From positions 310,001 through 374,000 of the forward strand of contig NZ_JACCBY010000004.1 of the NCBI RefSeq assembly GCF_013409985.1: 64,000 bases of DNA, given 5' to 3'. The position numbers were made by a program, and so were the translations under genes. The notes under the pieces are model-generated. The model ran no database searches and was not told the origin of the DNA. It saw nothing but the letters and a program-made list of their open reading frames with translations. This document shows positions 60,119-64,000 of this stretch, one piece after another. Each line of letters begins with the position of its first letter. Positions within the stretch are counted from its first letter, which is position 1. Source of the DNA: Sphingomonas melonis (GTDB taxonomy: Bacteria; Pseudomonadota; Alphaproteobacteria; Sphingomonadales; Sphingomonadaceae).

Positions 60119-61021
60119 TCATCGACTCGCAAGCGCGTTGCGCGGAAAATGGGTCGCCAGGTGATCGATCAATGCCCGCACTGCCGGTGCCAATCCACGC
60201 CGGGTGGTGAAGACCAAATGCACGATCCCTTGCAGACCGCGCCATTCCGGCAGAACGTGCACCAGACTATTATCCGCAATGGCGTTGCGGCATATCCGAT
60301 CAGGCAAGATCGCGATGCCCAGACCTGCGATCGCCGCGTGCCGCACGGCCGTCAGGTCAGCGCAGCCGAGGCGCGGAGACACCCGCAGCACGTGGAGGCG
60401 GCCGTCTTCCGTCTCCAGATGCCACGCCACCTCATCCGCTTCGTCGTCGGTGGCCAGCAACGGAAGTGTATTCAACTCCTCCAACCCGGTCACCTGGCTG
60501 GCGATCTGCGGGCTCGCGACCAATATGCGCGTGGAGGTGCCGAGCGAGCGCATGGTGAGCGCTGCGTCGCTTGTCAGCGACGAGCGGACGCGCAGCGCCA
60601 GATCGATCCGCTCCTCGATCAGATCGACGGCGCGGTCGGTGGCGACGAGCTGAAGACGAACCTTCGGATAGCTGGCGAGGAATGAAGCCACGATGCCAGA
60701 GACCGGCTCGATCATACCGGTCGGACAGCTGAACCGGATGCGGCCGTGCGGCTCGGCCTGCGCCTGCATGACCAGGGCCTCGGCCTGTTCGGCCTCCGCC
60801 AGCATCGCACGGCAGCGTTCGTAGAAGGCTTGCCCCGTCTCGGTCACGCGGAAGCGCCGGCTCGACCGTTCGATCAGCCGCAGGCCGAGACGGTCCTCCA
60901 GGCCGGCGATGCGACGGCTGAGCTTGGACTTGGGCTCGTGCAAGGCGCGCCCCGCTGCCGCGAACCCGCCGTGCGAAACCACTTCGGCGAAATAGGCCAG
61001 ATCATTCAAGTCCGTCCGCAT
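60119..61021 (-). CDS. LysR family transcriptional regulator
   Basis: A 300-residue LTTR of the CrgA-like group: DLNDLAYFAEVVSHGGFAAA, HEPKSKLSRRIAGLEDRLG and LRLIERSSRRFRVTETG form the DNA-binding end; the effector domain starts near 90. ATG 61021 has GGAGG eight bases upstream, whereas the open frame upstream lies over the neighbouring SDR. Divergent to the SDR at 61137 with about 115 bases between, containing an AACGGCG-CTG-CGCCGTT hairpin (61101-61117). Confidence 0.92.
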   Translation of the reverse strand: MRTDLNDLAYFAEVVSHGGFAAAGRALHEPKSKLSRRIAGLEDRLGLRLIERSSRRFRVTETGQAFYERCRAMLAEAEQAEALVMQAQAEPHGRIRFSCPTGMIEPVSGIVASFLASYPKVRLQLVATDRAVDLIEERIDLALRVRSSLTSDAALTMRSLGTSTRILVASPQIASQVTGLEELNTLPLLATDDEADEVAWHLETEDGRLHVLRVSPRLGCADLTAVRHAAIAGLGIAILPDRICRNAIADNSLVHVLPEWRGLQGIVHLVFTTRRGLAPAVRALIDHLATHFPRNALASR

Positions 61022-61100
61022 CAGCGTTCCTCCAGTGGAACGGTACGTGCCGATTTCACCCGCTACAAGCATGATCGTTTCAGTTGCATCTGAGCGGGGC

Positions 61101-61117
61101 AACGGCGCTGCGCCGTT
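61101..61117. promoter_or_regulatory. Inverted repeat between LysR and SDR genes
   Basis: AACGGCG (61101-61107) and CGCCGTT (61111-61117) are perfect seven-base arms with a three-base centre, 20-36 bases before the SDR start. It may be an operator or affect translation; it lacks the T-N11-A core of classical LysR boxes. Confidence 0.3.
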
Positions 61118-61136
61118 ACGATCAAGGAGACAGACA

Positions 61137-61889
61137 ATGACGGACCGGTTCAACAACAAGGTGGTGGTGGTCACCGGCGGGACGAGCGGCATCGGGCTGG
61201 CGGCTGCCGAGGCCTTTTCTGCCGAGGGTGCTCGCGTGTTCGTGACCGGCCGCCGCCAGGACGTGCTCGATGCCGCGGTGAAGCAGATCGGCGGGCACGT
61301 AACTGGGGTGCGGGGCGACATGACGAACCTCGCCGACATCGACCGGCTCTACGACGCCGTTCAGCAGCAGCATGCGCAGATCGACGTGATCTTTGCCAAC
61401 GCCGGGGGCGGGACGATGCTGCCGCTGGGAGCGATCACCGAGGAGCAGTTCGACACGACCTTCAACACCAATGTGAAGGGCGTGCTTTTCACCGTGCAGA
61501 AGGCGTTGCCGCTGCTCAAGGACGGGGCGTCGATCGTGCTGACGGGGTCGACCGCCGGCGCATCCGGCACTCCCGCCTTTAGCGTGTACGGCGCAAGCAA
61601 GGCTGCCGTGCGCAACTTCGCCCGCAACTGGATCCTCGATCTGAAGGACCGGCGTATCCGCGTGAACGTGGTCAGCCCCGGGCCGACGGAAACCGCCGGC
61701 CTGAACGAGGTCTTCGGCAACGGCGATCAGGCGCAGGGCATCAAGGATTTCCTTGCCACCCAGATACCCGCCGGTCGTGTCGGTCAGCCAGACGAGATCG
61801 CCAAGGCGGTGCTGTTCCTCGCATCGGATGACGCGAGCTTCGTCAACGGCGTGGAGCTGTTCGTCGACGGCGGTCACACCCAGATCTGA
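61137..61889 (+). CDS. SDR family oxidoreductase (LysR-linked)
   Basis: A 250-residue classical SDR: VVVTGGTSGIGLAAA, IFANAGGG, LTGSTAGASG with serine, YGASK as the active pair and FVNGVELFVDGGHTQI at the end. It resembles the SDR at 52967-53698. AAGGAGACAGACA precedes ATG 61137. Divergent to the LysR gene at 60119-61021, which probably regulates it; substrate unknown. Confidence 0.92.
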   Translation: MTDRFNNKVVVVTGGTSGIGLAAAEAFSAEGARVFVTGRRQDVLDAAVKQIGGHVTGVRGDMTNLADIDRLYDAVQQQHAQIDVIFANAGGGTMLPLGAITEEQFDTTFNTNVKGVLFTVQKALPLLKDGASIVLTGSTAGASGTPAFSVYGASKAAVRNFARNWILDLKDRRIRVNVVSPGPTETAGLNEVFGNGDQAQGIKDFLATQIPAGRVGQPDEIAKAVLFLASDDASFVNGVELFVDGGHTQI

Positions 61890-62038
61890 CCCCGCGTTGC
61901 CGCTGCCCGGCTGCTTCCGTGGGAGGTGGCTGGGCAGCGTCGTCCGACAGCACCGTCAGCAGCCGACAGGACGATCCATGGCGCCGATTGCGTAGCAGTG
62001 CACCGTCCGAAAACTGTTCACCTCCGCGGACGGGTCGC

Positions 62039-62803
62039 TCACACGGTGAGCGCCTGCCTGCGGATCGTATCAGCCAAAGGTTGCAGCTCGGCAGGCGTGC
62101 GAGGCGCTACGATACTGTAACCGATGCCGCGATCGGCCCAGGTGATGCGGTTGATATTGCCTTCCGTCGTCGGGGTCATCTTCGCCGCCTTGTCGATCTC
62201 CATCGGCCGGCTGAGTACCGCGAGACGGCTGCTCGCTGGTCCCTCGTAAAGGAACATGACAGCAGGGCCGTGCGGCGTGGCGATGAGACGCCCGCCGGCG
62301 AACCGGTAACCGGCCGATGCGAGGTCCGGTATCGCGACACGGCTGCCGATCCGTCTTGACGCCCAACCGACCAGCTGCCGCCTGTCGTCGGGTCCGATCT
62401 CGGCGCCACGCTGCAAGTCAGAGGCATATACCCGGTAATTGTACGTCGCCTCCTGGGCCAGCGCACCGATACCGGCCTGTGGCGGCAGGGTGGTGGTACG
62501 CAACCCCCACCCGCCGCCAAAGCCCACCGCCAGCAGCAGAGCCGCCGCCGCCGCATGCCACCATCGAGGGCCGGCGCGCCGGCGCGCCGCGATGGTAGCT
62601 ACTCGCATCGTGGAGGGGATCGGCTCCGATGTGACCGCAAGGAACGCCGCGGAAAGCGCGGACCGCTGCTCGCGTTGCAGCCGAAGCCGGCTGGCGACAT
62701 CGGGATTGTCGGCAAGGTAGGCGTCGACGCGCGGACCGCGCTCGGGCGGCAGCCGGCCATCGACCCAGGCCATGAGATCATCCTCTCCGATCGGGGGTGT
62801 CAT
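62039..62803 (-). CDS. Anti-sigma factor (membrane)
   Basis: A 254-residue protein. The N-terminal 60 residues (IGEDDLMAWVDGRLPPERGP onward) form an anti-sigma domain without the zinc-binding HxxxCxxC motif, then a single transmembrane helix (about 81-99, HAAAAALLLAVGFGGGWGL) and a periplasmic domain of about 150 residues. This is the common sphingomonad type that holds an ECF sigma factor at the membrane. Start overlaps the sigma-factor stop by 4 bases. Confidence 0.88.
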   Translation of the reverse strand: MTPPIGEDDLMAWVDGRLPPERGPRVDAYLADNPDVASRLRLQREQRSALSAAFLAVTSEPIPSTMRVATIAARRRAGPRWWHAAAAALLLAVGFGGGWGLRTTTLPPQAGIGALAQEATYNYRVYASDLQRGAEIGPDDRRQLVGWASRRIGSRVAIPDLASAGYRFAGGRLIATPHGPAVMFLYEGPASSRLAVLSRPMEIDKAAKMTPTTEGNINRITWADRGIGYSIVAPRTPAELQPLADTIRRQALTV

Positions 62804-63309
62804 TTCACCCTCCGCAGCTTCGGCCGCTCACCGGCGCCGATCAGCCCCGCAAGCCGGTCGCGGCCGCGCGACAATCGCGACATCAGCGTGCCGATCGGCA
62901 CGTCCAGGACGGCGGCCGCATCGGCATAGGACAGGTCCTCGACCGACACGAGCAGGATCGCGGCGCGCTGATCGGGAGGTAGGGCATCGAGGCTGCGCAT
63001 CAGGTCACCATGTTCGATAGCAGCCGCCTGCTCGGGCGCAACCGACAGCGCTGGCCCCTCCGCGACGTCGATGGGGACAAGCGTGCCGCGCCGCGCGACG
63101 CGTCGGCCATGATCGACCAGCAGATTGTGCAGGATCGCATAGAGCCACGGACGAACCGCGTCACCGTGCCGCCGGCGCCAGGCGGTGACGGCGCGCTCCA
63201 GGCAGTCCTGAACAAGGTCGTCCGCCAGGCTCTCGTCGCGCAGCCATGCGCGCGCATAGCGGCGCAGGCCGGGGATCAGCGGTTCGATCAGGACGGCGCG
63301 TTGATCCAT
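62800..63309 (-). CDS. ECF RNA polymerase sigma factor
   Basis: A 169-residue sigma-70 family ECF factor. Region 2 includes ESLADDLVQDCLERAVTAW and PWLYAILHNLLVDHGRR; region 4 is DALPPDQRAAILLVSVEDLS followed by YADAAAVLDVPIGTLMSRLSRGRDRL (parts). ATG 63309 lies one base after the stop of the beta-propeller gene (TGACATG), and its stop overlaps the anti-sigma start, so all three form one operon. Its own promoter would lie outside the window. Confidence 0.92.
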   Translation of the reverse strand: MDQRAVLIEPLIPGLRRYARAWLRDESLADDLVQDCLERAVTAWRRRHGDAVRPWLYAILHNLLVDHGRRVARRGTLVPIDVAEGPALSVAPEQAAAIEHGDLMRSLDALPPDQRAAILLVSVEDLSYADAAAVLDVPIGTLMSRLSRGRDRLAGLIGAGERPKLRRVK

Positions 63310-63310
63310 G

Positions 63311-64000
63311 TCAGTCCTGCTGCACCTGGAGGACCGTGCCTGGCATATCCCGGATCGCCTCCGCAACGACGAGCCACCGCCGCCCGGCCGGCGTTCCGCC
63401 CGCGACGATCTGGCGGATGGGACCGGACACGTTGACGATGGCCGACCCTGCGGGATTGGTCATGAACTTGGCAAGCGGTTCCAGCGCGCCTGAGCCGTCG
63501 GCATGGTCGGACAGGGCCAGGACGTAACCGTGCCGGGGGGCAAGACCGGTCACGGAGCCTTGCAGGATCTGGATCAACCCCTGGTCGAACAGGGTGACGC
63601 TCGTCGGGCTCATAGTCGCGGCGCCGCGCGGCGCGAGGATCAGATGCGTCGCATTGCCGGCTTGGCCGAGCGGCTGGAGGTTCGCCGTGCCCGGACCATC
63701 CGGCACGGCATTCGGCACATAGGCAATCGCCTGCGGGGCCTGACCGATCGGTACCATATGCGTGACCCGGTTCCTTGCGGTGTCGATCACCGCAAGCTTA
63801 TCGTCGTTCTCCAGACCGACGTAGATCCGCGAGCCGTCACCGGACGGCCATATGCCGTGCGGCAGCTTGCCGACGGGCACGGTCGCGACTTGTGCGAAAT
63901 CGCTGGTGCGGAAGACCTTCACCACATTGAGGCCACCCACGGTGACATAGGCGAATTGCCCCTTCGGCGTGACGGCGAAATTGACGTGGTTGGTGATCGG
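63311..64000 (-). CDS. YncE-type beta-propeller protein (partial, N-terminus outside window)
   Basis: The last 229 codons of a protein with YVTN/YncE-like repeats (FAYVTVGGLNVVKVFRTSDF, IYVGLENDDKLAVIDTARNR). Such periplasmic propellers bind small molecules or participate in signalling. The frame stays open to base 64000. Its stop is one base before the sigma-factor ATG, so the protein probably belongs to the regulon or sensing side of this ECF system; this is inference. Confidence 0.85.
   Translation of the reverse strand, partial: PITNHVNFAVTPKGQFAYVTVGGLNVVKVFRTSDFAQVATVPVGKLPHGIWPSGDGSRIYVGLENDDKLAVIDTARNRVTHMVPIGQAPQAIAYVPNAVPDGPGTANLQPLGQAGNATHLILAPRGAATMSPTSVTLFDQGLIQILQGSVTGLAPRHGYVLALSDHADGSGALEPLAKFMTNPAGSAIVNVSGPIRQIVAGGTPAGRRWLVVAEAIRDMPGTVLQVQQD

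Noticed and set aside
1..64000. Search for tRNA, rRNA, CRISPR arrays, transposases and phage genes
   Set aside because: None could be seen by eye; a dedicated tRNA or repeat search could still find a short element.

Overview
The window is high-GC DNA with the gene content of a sphingomonad (Alphaproteobacteria, Sphingomonadales; most likely Sphingomonas or a close relative). The main reasons are TonB-dependent receptors of the Xanthomonas/Caulobacter/sphingomonad type, the SapC / cupin-like / 'tryptophan halogenase' gene set, and HWE kinase, DUF6894, DUF3606 and DUF6445 proteins. I see no rRNA, tRNA, CRISPR array, insertion sequence or prophage. It reads as chromosomal accessory DNA concerned with plant glycosides, sensing and redox enzymes.

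Region 1 (1-9232) is a glycoside-uptake locus. A LacI regulator stands divergent to a Tat-exported GH1 beta-glucosidase, followed by a DUF6445 Fe/2OG-type protein, a TonB receptor, a terminator, and then SapC, cupin-like oxygenase and flavin halogenase overlapping start to stop. Region 3b (29278-40390) is a second version: TonB receptor, terminator, SapC, cupin-like, halogenase and LacI on the minus strand, with a GH3 beta-glucosidase and an MFS transporter divergent. Each locus carries a distinctive candidate regulatory DNA element.

Region 2 (9258-12089) is the most striking part: a three-gene operon encoding a photoactive yellow protein (PYP) homologue that keeps the chromophore cysteine and its pocket residues, a PAS-PAS-GGDEF diguanylate cyclase, and an adenylate-forming ligase with an N-terminal carrier-like domain that is a good candidate for activating p-coumarate for the PYP. 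Together they suggest a blue-light to c-di-GMP switch. No tyrosine ammonia-lyase is in the window.

Region 3a (12270-29244) is mixed: DUF892 ferritin-like protein, DUF6894, M61 peptidase, aldo/keto reductase with LysR, AraC with SDR, a two-component group (single-domain REC, CHASE3-type hybrid kinase with Hpt, HWE kinase), a sorbosone-dehydrogenase-like lipoprotein with a DUF2231 membrane protein, a GH51 arabinofuranosidase, and an Rrf2 regulator divergent to a thioredoxin-reductase-like flavoprotein.

Region 4 (40463-52767) holds TetR/NmrA/epoxide hydrolase, a DUF457-like membrane protein, DUF3606, exonuclease III, a histidine phosphatase with an NAD(P)H-hydrate dehydratase, a CPA1 antiporter, a third TonB receptor, an exported protein of unknown function and a winged-helix-like protein. 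Region 5 (52967-61889) is a run of SDR oxidoreductases, most of them divergent to a regulator (HxlR, AraC, AraC, LysR). The window ends with a beta-propeller / ECF sigma factor / anti-sigma operon whose first gene runs off the end.
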